NCBI GenBank assembly: GCA_039111635.1
Contig: JBCAQO010000012.1
Coordinates: 124,001 to 188,000, forward strand
Direction: 5' to 3'
Source of the DNA: Heterobasidion occidentale
Lineage: Eukaryota > Basidiomycota > Agaricomycetes > Russulales > Bondarzewiaceae
DNA length: 64,000 nt
Part shown: in pieces, positions 1 through 10,728 of the stretch
Layout of the letters: each line of letters begins with the position of its first letter
Position numbering within the stretch: position 1 is the first letter of the stretch
Position numbers and translations under genes: made by a program
The notes under the pieces: model-generated
Database searches by the model: none
What the model was told of the DNA's origin: nothing
Seen by the model: only the letters and a program-made list of their open reading frames with translations

Positions 1-436
1 TGCGCGCTTATCGAGCAGGTCATTGACGACGTCGAGGTTGTTCAAGAAAATAATGCCCTTTCCGAATAGATGAGTGTATACGATTTCACCTGCGAATTTG
101 CGATATGATCAGCACCCATGTCAAATAGCCACCGTGATCTAGCACCTAGGCTCCGGTGGGATCTCGACGCAGTGGACACATGGTCCTCTGTTCACATGTC
201 AAGATGTCTAAAAGACACTTACCATATTGTTGACTCCACTCTCTCGCTGCCACCCACAGTTCCACAGGCCGGAGGTCGGTGATGTTTCCTACGAACGGCC
301 AAGGCTTGGGGCCTGGTGGGACTGGAAGAGCTCTCCAGTTGCGATACTTGATGAAAAGCGACGCAACAACAGTGGCAGCTGCAAATCCGCCGATCACAGT
401 GAGATCAGAGGCCATGTTTGGGATGGAGGTTGACAA
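1..436 (-). CDS. Cytochrome P450, N-terminal part (runs off the window)
   Basis: Membrane-bound haem monooxygenase of the fungal P450 superfamily, probably ER-anchored; substrate unknown. Two exons are visible on the minus strand: 436-223 and 89-1, joined by a GT-AG intron in phase 1. The protein starts with a hydrophobic anchor (about residues 9-27), followed by a basic stretch and the proline-rich hinge PPGPKPWPFVGN that is diagnostic of microsomal P450s. After the intron it continues EIVYTHLFGKGIIFLNN and DLLDKRA, the usual first beta-sheet and helix-A/B region. The haem-binding cysteine lies outside the window, so catalytic competence cannot be judged. A second in-frame Met (residue 8, at 415) is an alternative start. 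Confidence 0.88.
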
Positions 437-1629
437 GGGGTTGATGGACAGGGAGCAAGGAAAACCTGATGTCTAGCTTTGAGAGTGACCCTTCTTATGG
501 TCATCGACCAAGCCGAGGGTCGGATCTGCGGCTGCACGCCATCTAGAGAGAAAAGAACCCTCAGGATACACGATGCAGCTGGCGAGCCGTAAGCAGGGGT
601 ATTTGCGTTGATGGACGTAGTAGCCTTGGACATATTAGATATGTTTTACGTCAGAACGAGATGTAAAGATTCCACTGCAGGGACGCCAGTATCAGACCTT
701 CAGACTGTGATCCTGCATGAAATGTTATCACCGTCTTGTCGACGCTCAACCTGACATGCTGACGGTCATTTTGACTCGCCAACGCCCATCTTAACCTGTC
801 ACTCGTCTTGATCTATCGAAGCGTATCATTACGCTTCATTACCCGAGCGCAAGTCTTCGGCCTGTTGCAGTTCCAGGGACACATAACGGAATCAAGTGCC
901 ATGAGGCTAGGTCTGCAGGTGACCGGATGCGCAATAAGTAAGAGTTATCTGGCCATTCGGGCAGAAGAACATTACGAGAGAAATTTTACTAGTTGTTGAA
1001 TGATGAGTGGTGTTGCTCAGAGGCAATCTCGTACATATTTGTCGGCAAGGCATGTTGGAACGCAAGCGATAGCACACGGCATCGTTGCACCATGACTAGA
1101 GCCTGCTAGAGCTGACCGGGAGTTTTGAGACGTGTACTAGGCCGTTGGCGATCGATCACACTTCGAAAATCGGACCTAACTGGAGTTCTACGGAACAGAG
1201 TGGAGTCTGATGGATCCGAGAGGCACATCTACAACCTCCCCACCCTGTAAGCCACTATGCCGTAGTGTGCAGATAGCATACCAGACTTCTGCTATCGGCT
1301 CCGGTCACACGTGTGTACGACGTTAGCGAGACAGCTGCCCCCACAAAATCTAACAATAAGATCAACGATCAAGTGAATGCTCACAGCAGTCCATGTCAGC
1401 ACCATTATAGGAGCGACAGTCAAGACGATTGGCGCAGCATCAAACTGTTCCATGACACTACATGTAACTGCGGTGGAGATCAGAATAATGGGGACTCCTG
1501 TGGCCATTCGACAGTTGCGCCAGACGCATCGAAGTCTCGCTTAGTATGTGAGAAACACGTTCTGTAGCCCGGCCAGATACGGATATCCGGAGACCACGTC
1601 GGAGGTTGAAAGAGAATCGTCAACGTTGC
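437..1629. other. Intergenic, upstream of the P450
   Basis: No convincing coding region. Short ORFs here (for example 1313-1567) lack codon structure, splice context or a recognisable family. The first part presumably carries the P450 promoter. Confidence 0.6.
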
Positions 1630-2110
1630 TAAGATAGGCCGCATGCAAACGCGACTACATCACATGATACAGAGGTGTCACTTTTGGCGGAGAAGAGCGT
1701 TACTTTCGCAAAGAATTGCTATCTCCTCTCTCACCGAGAAGAAATTAAGAAATTGGGCACCAAGGGATCATTTGTATTGATTTAACAGACATTTGCTTGG
1801 TGCTATTTTTTTGAATTAGGGCTCACTCAATGAGGAGATAGTTTCGAATGTTTTCGAGTGTCACTCTGACTAAGATAGGCCGCATGCAAACACGACCACA
1901 TCACGTGATACCAAGGTGTCACTTTTGGCGGAGGAAGGCATTACAATCATAGAGAATCGCTATCTCCTCTCTGACCGATAAGCATCGAGAATTTGGGCAC
2001 AAAGCAACCCTTTGTGTCAACTTTATGAACATTTGCTCCGTGCTACTTTTTTGATTTTGGGCCTAGTCAAGGAGAAGATAGGTTTTGATTCTTTTTCATG
2101 GTGCTAAGGC
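1630..2110 (+). repeat. Two tandem diverged copies of a ~241-bp unit
   Basis: A unit starting TAAGATAGGCCGCATGC at 1630 recurs at 1871 with the same internal landmarks (GGTGTCACTTTTGGCGGAG, TCGCTATCTCCTCTCT-like, TTTGGGCAC-like). The period is 241 bp and the copies differ by scattered substitutions. It forms the duplicated left arm of the TIR element. Confidence 0.8.
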
Positions 2111-2656
2111 TAGGAATGGAATAAGAGCGATAAGTTAAATGTAGGCAAAATAGTCAAGCCAAGCTTGGGGTGTCTAAAGGTAGCTCCCGTGGCCGATGGG
2201 TTAATTGGTCATTTTTGTGCTTATGCTACTTGCTATCTCAGCTTGGTTCGATCCTGCGCCGCAACACTTTGTTGTTGACATTAGCCAACTGCTTCAAGGC
2301 CACTATTGGCTACTGCTTCATTAATTCTCAATGTCTTAGCACCATATATTCTACCATCTAGCTCCCCAAGCTTCAATATCTAAGTAGGATATGAGTATAC
2401 CAAGGTTGTATAAATGGACCCATTTTATCTAAATGCAGCTCATTAGGCATGGAGTCTCTATCAAAGTATCAATACAATTATCACTCATATGCCATGTATC
2501 TACACCAAGTATTTGTGCACTTTTGGTTACTCCTATTCTCTGGGTTGACTTATTATGACAAGTACCACTTAACAACCTTTGGTCACTCAATGGTCACTCA
2601 ATGTCACGGTGAAAGTAACTCCACGTGATGTAGTCGTGTTTGCATGCGGCCTATCT
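1632..2656. mobile_element. MITE-like non-autonomous DNA element with terminal inverted repeats
   Basis: The left end begins AGATAGGCCGCATGCAAAC (1632 onward) and the right end is its reverse complement, closing at 2656. About 35-50 bp of imperfect inverted repeat can be followed. Both ends are flanked by TA (1630-1631 and 2657-2658), the target duplication expected of Tc1/mariner-type elements. There is no transposase ORF inside, so it would be non-autonomous. The left end is tandemly duplicated, so the original element may be the shorter 1873-2656 interval. Family assignment beyond 'TIR element, TA target' is inference. Confidence 0.6.
2181..2256 (+). other. tRNA-like unit with A and B boxes (SINE head or tRNA relic)
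   Basis: TGGCCGATGGG at 2190-2200 matches the pol III A-box consensus, and GGTTCGATCC at 2245-2254 matches the B-box except for a one-base gap. The 55-bp spacing fits a tRNA with a long variable arm (Leu/Ser type). I cannot fold a full cloverleaf with a paired acceptor stem, so an active tRNA gene is unlikely. A tRNA-derived SINE head lying within the TIR element is the better reading. Confidence 0.4.
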
Positions 2657-2658
2657 TA

Positions 2659-3063
2659 CCTTCGGAGGACTAGCCCGGCCCCATCGAAGGGCAAATACTG
2701 TATGGTCGAGGCCTCCGCTGGAAATGGAAAAATTGCTCAACGCGAGCGCAAAATTACCTTCTTCCTCTTGTAAGAGAAGACACAAGTGCGGCAGTGCGAC
2801 AAGTGCACTCAAGACGAGAGATATGGATAGAGCAAACGAAGGCGTAAAGTGTGGGAGTAGCGTGGGCGGCTGTGGACAGCTGTGGACACGCAAAGAACTC
2901 CCACGGTCATGAGATTGACATGTCACGTTCTGTCGCAGCACACTCCTCTGCCTGTTTCTTCGGGTTTGTCCACCTCAAAAGCTTCTTGTTCAGGGAGAAT
3001 CAAGGCTATCAGCATATCTGAGCTAGAGGTGCTCAAGCTCTATTAGAGCGCAATACTACTACA
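2659..3063. other. Short intergenic stretch
   Basis: No gene seen; it presumably holds the promoter and 5' UTR of the gene starting at 3064. Confidence 0.5.
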
Positions 3064-4062
3064 ATGTCATCTTTGGCAGAGCCGTCATCGTCGACATCTG
3101 CTTTGCCAACCTCGTCCGTACCGAAAGCCAAGCTTTCACCATGGATCCCCGTCTCTCTTGTACGTCACAATATCATCATTCTGAGACGACGAATCTCTAG
3201 CCGTACTTGACCACTTCCCTATTTTGACACCAGCTCGCGGTCACGTCAGCTGCACTTGCTGTTCCACTTTTTCTCCTTCGACGACAACGCGCGTCAGCTC
3301 TTACAGCTACACTGTCGCACACTGGGAGCGCAGCCCCCCCACCTCGCAGACATGCTCTGAACATATCCTCCACTCAGACTCGGTCAAATCGGTCATCAGC
3401 ACCATCACCGAGACGTGTCATCCCATCAACACCCGACAGTCCGACTCTGCACAAGGCTGTGCAAAAGCCGCAAGCAATCGACCCCTTAGCTGAAAAAGCC
3501 TCTGAAGGGATTATCGATTCCTTCAACGCACCTCTCTACACGCTCAAGGCATTTAGCATCGCGACCGCGGTGGTAGTGGCGACCGGTATGGCAGGGATTG
3601 TCGGTGTGAAAACATACCTTGACGTGCGCGATGTGAGTGTCTTCCTTTTCTAACCCACGTCATCATTGTTCAGCCTCTGACGCTGTGCAAAACCTCTCTC
3701 CCATTCAGACGCAAGAGTTTGCCATGCTCATGCGACAAACGGTTCTGACCAAAATGCCCACCCTCGCCTCCCGAATACACCGCCCTACGGAATCCGACAT
3801 ACTTCTCCCAACAGTCCCATTCACCACATCAACACCTCCCTCTCCTGCTGGTTCGTTGTCGCCGTCGCTAGCCTCCCCCATCTCAACGGAATTCATGTCC
3901 TCGGAGAATGTGAGTATCGAGGCGTGGTCATGGTCAGCAGCCCAGGCGCGTCTTTCCCAAGCATACGACAAGGGTGGCTTCCAGGGCTGGGCTGAGGCTG
4001 CTCTTCAAGAGCTTGAGGCCGAGGCTGAGATCGAAAGGAGAAAGAGGGGTTTAGACCGGTAA
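3064..4062 (+). CDS. Small conserved membrane protein, probably mitochondrial (TMEM242-like?)
   Basis: Three exons, 3064-3159, 3234-3632 and 3709-4062, all with GT-AG introns and intact phase, encode about 282 residues. After a Ser/Pro-rich N-terminus there is a short hydrophobic helix (about 33-47), then a conserved-looking core: FNAPLYTLKAF, a transmembrane segment (about 143-160) and GVKTYLDVRDTQEFAMLMR. The C-terminal third is Ser/Pro-rich and ends in a charged Glu/Arg helix. The core resembles fungal proteins I associate with TMEM242-like mitochondrial assembly factors, but this is from memory of the pattern and not verified. The start is chosen because it is the first ATG and splices cleanly. 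Confidence 0.7.
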
Positions 4063-5913
4063 CATTAGGGTAATGGTCTACACAATGTGCGATTCGATTT
4101 TGAATGCTGCGCATCAGATGGTGTCCAAGTGATTTTGGAGACCCTAATTTACATGACAGATCTGGAACGGATTTTACTCATCCTTGCTCTGTCGAAGTCT
4201 CAGCCTGTAACTGTCCTCACCCGCTTTCACTGTCGGACAGCTATCTTTCGGTGAGCCATACTGACCTGACTAAACCTGTCTAGACAAAGTTGGTTACCGA
4301 CCGGTAGCGCAAACGCATGGGAGTAGGAACAAGACGCGATTGAACCTCCTGGGAGAGCCACCACACGGTACACGCTCTCAGCCAAAACATGTACGCCCTA
4401 TGTGTGAGTGTAAAAGTATTCGCTGTTTTGCGAGCATGCGTCACATTACCTGATGCCTGCTAACCCACATCACCGACTCTTCAAACCTCCTGTGCTGAAT
4501 GCTTCGGCCATGCATTTTGGCTCGGGCCGTTCTGAGCGAGACAGCGATATCTGATCGCTTTTACTGGCTGTAGCCCTGAGGTTATCGTTCGCACTCGTCA
4601 ACTGATTCTGTATGCACCAGTCGGTATATCCGTATACAGAATATCGATTGCTGTTCGTCGACTACGCCCATGATAATTCAAAACAAAATGGACTGAACGA
4701 AGGGAACTTTCGTAGTGCCGGTCCTCCTCGGTCCTCCCACGACAACCTGCAACCGGCGCGCCATCTTTGACATTATGCGGGCCTGCTGATTCCCTCATCA
4801 CTTCACGGCCGCCTTGATTCTGACAGCTCGTTTTTAGCATTGCCTACCATCTTTGCGCCCGTCTCTAACGGATAGAAGGACTGACAAGTCGACGGATCTA
4901 GAAAGCCGTGAGTCGCGTGAGTCTCAGGCAAATAGGTTACGGTATGACTGACAGAGGGCACAAATAACTCTGACATGGAAGTTCCAGCGCGGCAGATTGA
5001 CCTGTGTGCGTTCTCACCCATTCACCCAGCCCTGACTGCGCCCCCGAAAGGCTATGAGCAACTGTCTCTCTGTGAGCGATATGATTACGCTTCGGGACCT
5101 TGTCAATCATCCTCGCGAGTCCCACGATGCCCTCACTGCGGCCGAAATCACAGAGGCTGACCAAAGTGACTGCGAAGCGTCTCGAGTCTGACATCTCTAC
5201 CATCATCGCTGTGAGCGGCGGTCTTCCTTCATTCGCGCGCATCAACGTCAGACGTCGACTTCTATCGCATGAAGGTGAAAACCGAGGACGCTGCAGCGAC
5301 CATTGTTGCCGCTTACGACATAATATACACAAGTCGTTCAAGTCGAGGAAATTTGGCTTAACAACCATACGGCGTTGTTCGTCGAGGCACCCTTTCGGGT
5401 TTTCTTTTCACTATCTTTCAGGTGGCCAATCATTACCATCGTCTTTGCATTGTTTGGCAGGAGGGAGCTATCGACATTTTATACGATGAGATAGTCAACC
5501 AAAACGACCTGGTTTCCAACAAACCGGGATTGAAGGTCTATACCGCACCCTGGTGGCGTCTTGACCGGCAGACCAAACCTGGTCCTCGCCCGTACGACAT
5601 GACGCCCTTAAGTACCTTGCGCGGTTGATTCAGAAGTGGGGGTCTGCAGTGAGGAGGGCTGAGCCGAAACAATGGACCTAGGAACTTTTCAATTCACGAC
5701 ACCCACGGAGGCGGTGTTTCATGGACAAAATGTATAAAGATCAAGATCGGATGAGCTACTTTCTGCGCGATCTATGTCGACGGCCCAGAGGATCTCTGAA
5801 AGACATATAAGTCTGCGCAGCTAAGCAATATTGGCTAGAGCAAATATATCAGGAATAGCAACAGTGCACAGACCTTCAAGGATGCAATAAGAGACACTAT
5901 CGAGACATAGAGA
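4063..5913. other. Mostly gene-free interval
   Basis: No gene can be supported between the membrane protein and the minus-strand gene at 5914, apart from the possible remnant at about 5236-5628 listed separately. Confidence 0.5.
5236..5628 (+). pseudogene. Possible unrecognised gene remnant
   Basis: Two stretches read like coding sequence but not in one frame. About 5255-5360 gives DVDFYRMKVKTEDAAATIV and a following Tyr-rich segment. 5421-5628 gives IVWQEGAIDILYDEIVNQND and ends STLRG-stop at 5628, preceded by a good pyrimidine-rich acceptor (TTTCAG) at about 5420. Family not recognised. It could be a real multi-exon gene with an indel, or a decayed copy. Confidence 0.2.
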
Positions 5914-6522
5914 TCAGATAAAATGAATGTGGGGCATCCTAACGATGATATTCATCCCCCGAAACTCTTCGCTAATGTCTTCGCCCCCTTCTACTGGGGC
6001 GTTTCCCCGATAGTCCGGGATGAATATCCGCTCCTGCAGAGCAGGCACGCGCTGTGCCCACACCGGCAGCTGTTCGTGGACTTTGGGTCTCGCTTGCAAC
6101 TCTTGGAAGTCCTGTATGATTGCAGGAGCATCTCGTGGGAGACCTAGCTCTATCCTCCGCTTAAAAGAATCGCACATGAGCCTTGCAAGCACCGCGAGCG
6201 TCGCATATCGTGCGGGGTCGGCGTCAGCGGGGTCAGGAAGAGCAGAGATAGACCAGTCAGGATTCGTGGAGCAGAAATACTCCAGCTCATTGCGGAACTG
6301 AACGTTCCAGTCGAGCACGAAGAACTCGTAGAGGCGGTAAAAGGATGCAGATGGCGTGTCTGGCTTTGAGGCCCTAAGAATGCGGGAGAGAAAGGAGGGC
6401 GCAATGCGGGAGAGGCGCCAGCGGTGTGGGGAGGAAATTGGATAACGGCTACGAGCTCTATCGCGATCTGCCAGGAGTTCGTCAATGGAGCAAGGCAGAG
6501 GTTCGACAACAGTCGAGGACAT
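5914..6522 (-). CDS. Unrecognised 202-aa protein
   Basis: A single uninterrupted ORF of 202 codons on the minus strand. The sequence is balanced and looks globular and helical, with no transmembrane segment, signal peptide or motif that I recognise. Features include an Arg/Ser-rich N-terminal third, a Trp/Tyr/Phe-rich middle (YRLYEFFVLDW, about 85-95) and a hydrophobic C-terminus (IIVRMPHIHFI). It is divergently oriented to the eL14 gene with only 135 bp between the start codons, so the two probably share a promoter region. Function not proposed. Confidence 0.6.
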   Translation of the reverse strand: MSSTVVEPLPCSIDELLADRDRARSRYPISSPHRWRLSRIAPSFLSRILRASKPDTPSASFYRLYEFFVLDWNVQFRNELEYFCSTNPDWSISALPDPADADPARYATLAVLARLMCDSFKRRIELGLPRDAPAIIQDFQELQARPKVHEQLPVWAQRVPALQERIFIPDYRGNAPVEGGEDISEEFRGMNIIVRMPHIHFI

Positions 6523-6657
6523 GGTGTGAGCTAACGGACATCAAGTCGGCAACGCCCGGCTGCATCAGCCACTCTTCAAACTCCGATCCTCCCAAACCTT
6601 CCCGAAAATATCGAAACAGCCGACAACGACGCCAACGGACATTCTCAAGACTTCGCC
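6523..6657. promoter_or_regulatory. Shared divergent promoter region
   Basis: Only 135 bp separate the start codons of the 202-aa gene (minus) and the eL14 gene (plus), so both promoters must be compact or overlap. No TATA box is evident. Confidence 0.4.
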
Positions 6658-7490
6658 ATGGTTGTGAGTACCCATTCTTCATGCCAGTATGCTGCAGGAC
6701 TCTGTGAGGAGAAGGATCCAGCTGGAATGGTGGAAATTGAAGCGTGAGAAGAGATGGATGGCATGACGGAGGTCTGGATGGTGCTGGGCTGCGTTTAGCA
6801 GAGGGCTGGCAGAAAGACGTTGGGGAGGGATAATCGTGATCACAGTATGTGAAAGACGAATTGGTACAGAGGGCGTAGTCGTCGGATTCCTGCACCTTTT
6901 GGCATGATGTTCGTGACTTCGAATCGGAATGCTAATACGCCTTTGCGCTCTGTAGCAGGAATCAAATTTCACTCGTTTCGTCGAGGTTGGCCGTGGTGCG
7001 TACTGGGATTTGCGATAACTCTGCGTCATTCAGCCCTTAAATGTGCGCTTTTGCGATGCAGTCGTGCTCCTCAAATCTGGCCCTAGCGCAGGCAATATCG
7101 CCGTGATCGCTGAGATCATCGACCACAACCGGGTGCGTCTCTCACACATTCTTGAGCAAGGAGACAGGACCACTGAAGTTTCAAATGCAGGCAATCATCG
7201 ACGGCCCTACCACCGGTGTCCCCCGCCAATCGTACCCCTACCGATACCTCACCCTCACTCCCCTCACCGTCAAGGGCCTTCCCCGTGCTGCTGGTTCAGG
7301 TGTCGTCAAAAAGTACCTCGAGAAGGAATCTACTCTGGAGAAGTGGAACAAGACGTCGTGGGCGCAGAAGCTCGCCGCCGTCGAGAAGCGACGGACACTT
7401 AACGACTTCGACCGCTTCTCTGTCATGCTGCACAAGAAGGCGCGTCGCGACCGGGTACGCAAAGCTGTCAAGGCTGCTGGGAAGGTATGA
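6658..7490 (+). CDS. RPL14: 60S ribosomal protein eL14
   Basis: Component of the large ribosomal subunit. Four exons: 6658-6663, 6959-6995, 7062-7132, 7191-7490, giving about 137 residues, the normal fungal length. Diagnostic family segments are FVEVGRVVLL, the KOW-like GPSAGNIAVIAEIIDHN, AIIDGPTTGVPRQ and the basic C-terminal HKKARRDRVRKAVKAAGKV. The first coding exon is only ATG GTT, split from the body by a ~295-bp intron, a layout common for ribosomal protein genes. An alternative acceptor three bases upstream would add one Gln. It ends in an intact TGA. Confidence 0.93.
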
Positions 7491-8521
7491 GAGCTTTCGT
7501 GCGGGGTTAGTGTAGATTTTTTTGGAGGTGAGAGCAGGTCGAGGAGAGGTGGGAGGTGGGACGGCAGGGTAAAACAGCCTTTGACACGGGAGACGGTGTC
7601 GCCACGCACTTTATTATCATCTTTTGCATCCTTTTATGCCCACCACACAATATGACATGCGGCATGTATTCCTGTCCCCACCAATAGCCAACTTCCAACA
7701 TGGGTGGTGCTGGGCATTTGTTGGTTCACAGGGAGTTGAAACGTTGAAGTGGATGCCTCCAGGGATCTTTGGTGTCACGACAACTTCGATCCGAGAACAG
7801 CGCGAAGGGCCACCTTGGTCTCCCACAGGCTCTCACAGCCTATGATTCCCAACATCCATGGAATTTAGCGCAAGCTCAGAGAGTCGATTCTTTCACTATG
7901 TCACTCACGTTCAGAGACCGACTTGAAAGGCGACATGAAAGGATGTCAATAGGTTGTCAGAGACAGTGTTCGCACTGCCATTGCCAGCTCAAAGACCTCA
8001 GCTTCCGAATGCTCTGCTCATCATGTGTCTCACCCGAACAGGCCTTCATAATCTTAAGGCGGCACTAACCCCGCGAGTTATACTAGGACGACCTCTCCGT
8101 TCACCCTTGTAATCCCCTCGTTCCCATGGGCTGACGCAAACGCGATACCTGCCTCCTTTTCTAGCCCTTTCTGTCCACGCTCTTCCAGCGAAGATCGCAC
8201 CCAAGCGCCTCCGCCGCTGTTGTCAGCGAACAGAATGGTCATCATGCAAGCAGTGGCAAGCCTGGGCCGGGCACGTAGCATGCTGTTTCCTTATACTGAT
8301 TCTGCGGATTATGTGGTGCGTATCATGATCTTGTACGTCACAAGAGAGCAGGGCACGGTATATAAGTGGCAAATACACAGGGATCAGCCCTGCCCGACCC
8401 GTCCTCACACTCGGATCGATAGCGAGGTGCGCCCGACAGCTCCCTCATCCTCGTTCGTCCATCGCCTCGTGCGGGACGCACCCCCAAAGCTTTACGAAGC
8501 CCCGAGCGCACTCGCATCTCG
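7491..8521. other. Intergenic between eL14 and the F-box gene
   Basis: No supported gene. A 67-codon minus-strand ORF (8078-8281) has no family signature and is not called. Confidence 0.5.
8357..8364 (+). promoter_or_regulatory. TATA box (TATATAAG)
   Basis: A canonical TATATAAG lies 158 bp upstream of the F-box gene start, a reasonable distance for a TATA box plus 5' UTR. Confidence 0.45.
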
Positions 8522-10130
8522 ATGCTCGTCTTGCCCACGGAGCTTGTTGACGCGGTAGCGTCGTACGTGGACGCGCGGGAGGACTTGCTGTCATTCGCGC
8601 TCACATGCAGAGCATTCAAGTGTATCGCCGTCCCGAGACACATAGACTACCGGCTCGTGCGCTGCCATCATCGACGACACACAGTCTGGCGCCATCTCGC
8701 GGCGCGCCCGGACCTGGCGCGGAACGTGCGCGTCGTAGAAGTCGTCGGGGAGCTCGACCCGACGCGGTATGGCCCGGAACGGGTGCCGTCGTTCTTGTGC
8801 GAGGCGAAGATCAAGGCTGCGAAGAGGGAGCGGCGGCCCTCGAACGCGGAGGGCCTCGCGCTGGTCGGCGAGGCGTTGGGGAAGATGGTCAATCTGCAGA
8901 AGTTCGCGTGGTCGACGTCGCTGTGCTTTGCGAGAGAAGCGGAGCGGGAGGCGGAGGCGGGTATCTGGCTGGCCGTGAGCCGACATCAGCTGGTGAAGCA
9001 CGTCGAGTTCGTGCAGGCCATCAACCCCCCTGCGGCGTTTTTGGCAGGGCCGAGCACGTACCCTGTGAGCACTCGAATTGCGCTGTCTGTCTGTGGGGGC
9101 TAGAGCGCTGACGCATGTCCAGATGTGGTCCATGACGAATTTAAATTCCCTTCTGGTTGAGAATGCTGCGTTTCTGAGGCAAGAGGAGAGCGTGCGGTGT
9201 TTTGCCCGCGTGCTCCAACATTCCCCGGGGCTCGAGGTACGATTCCGACTATGATTCTACAGAATTATCGCTCACAGATAATTGTATCGTGGTCAGAGCC
9301 TCCGTCTAGCCCTGTACGACTGGTCCTTCAACATGGCCCACCTCTTCTCGAACATCACACTCCCTAATCTACTCTGCCTCTCCCTAGAGATCTACGCCGA
9401 CCCAGACGCGAACGCCAAGCCTTTCGCTGAATTTCTCGAGCGCACGCCGTCCCTCCAATCCCTCAAGTTCCAATACCTTTCCCTCCGACCCCTCAAACCG
9501 GGCAGCCTGCCCTCCCTCAAACGTGTCTCAACTGACCAGGGCGAAGACGAGCCGCTCACGACGATTTTGGCCGATTCCCAGGGCCGCGCGCTCGAGGAGG
9601 TTAGTGGGATCCCACTGAACGATAGATACCTAGACTTGCTGAAGAACGTGGATGGCAACGCACTGCGGACGCTCGAAGTGACGTGGTTCGACTCGATAGA
9701 AGCGCTGTTGAGGGTGGCAGAGATGTTTCCCCGGTTGGTATGGCTGCGCGTGCCCTCCGTAGACTACATGTACGACTGGGCCGGCGTGACGAAGGCGCCC
9801 GTGCATCTGGTACGTACATCATACGCCATATTACCCTGTACTTCCAATATTGACCGACGGGTCGCCGTTATGCTGTAGGGGCAATGGGCGAGGGTCTTAG
9901 ACTGCTTCCCGGGGCTCGAAGTCTTCCACGGCATTGCGTTCTTCAGAGACCCAAAGGGATCGACCATGATCGTTGACAACGACGAACGCGCTCGAGAGAT
10001 AGCGCTCATGTCGGAGACGTTGTATAGGGTGGATCATTGGGAGGCTGATCCAGGGAAAGCGATTTTTATAGTCCGCGGTGACGAGGGTGTCACTTGGAGG
10101 GAAGCGAGTGTCCCGCTGCAAGATCCATAA
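8522..10130 (+). CDS. F-box protein with leucine-rich region
   Basis: Probable substrate adaptor of an SCF ubiquitin ligase. Four exons, 8522-9064, 9123-9236, 9297-9809, 9879-10130, all phase 0, encode 473 residues. The N-terminus (residues 1-40) is an F-box: LPTELVDAVASYVD, LLSFALTCRAFKCIAVPRHI. The rest has irregular leucine-rich segments (LPNLLCLSLEI, PSLQSLKFQYLSLRPL, LRTLEVTWF), as in many basidiomycete F-box/LRR-like proteins. The third-exon acceptor at 9294-9296 is chosen because an upstream AG leads at once to an in-frame TAA. Substrate unknown. Confidence 0.85.
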
Positions 10131-10728
10131 GGTGTCATTTCATCTGCTTTCTGTGTCTCTTTTACTGTCTATATGTATGCACTAGGACGTCGCCTCGAGG
10201 TAGGTTGTAAGTCACGTATTGTATCTTTGTAGATGACGATTGCGTTGTGAAGCTTGGATGTACTTACCATGCGGGATATATATATGATTGTCACAGGAGG
10301 CCTTGAGAAAAGATATATGGATTGGTACGGCGTTGCGCTATGTCCGTGGACTGATGGATAAGATAAGATCTTCCGACTTGACCATGATCAATTCAGCGAT
10401 TTGCGAGCGAAGGAGAAACACTCGGACGATTGACATCGCACTGGACGTTCGAGGGTGATTCTGCAGACAAAACTCTACGAGGTGCGTGTTGAAGCTGTTC
10501 AAGACGGTCCAAGTCGCTCAGGGAGTCATGCGCGAGCCAGTGCGCTCCCGTCTGCGCTTGACCACGATGACTGTGCTGCACCGACACTCATAACTGACTC
10601 GGATTACATGTATGTGGTCAGAACGTCTGTTCCACCGCATAGCAGGCAGTTGCCTTCTGTTCTCTCCTTGTCGTACTGCACGCAGAACAACACCACTTGC
10701 CGCTCGCATCTGTAGACCACTAGCAACC
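10131..10728. other. Intergenic / upstream region of tRNA ligase
   Basis: No separate gene. An in-frame ATG at 10612 could extend the tRNA ligase by 39 residues (see that entry). Confidence 0.5.

Noticed and set aside
8078..8281. 67-codon minus-strand ORF
   Set aside because: No homology signal, no splice context, and overlaps the probable F-box promoter region.
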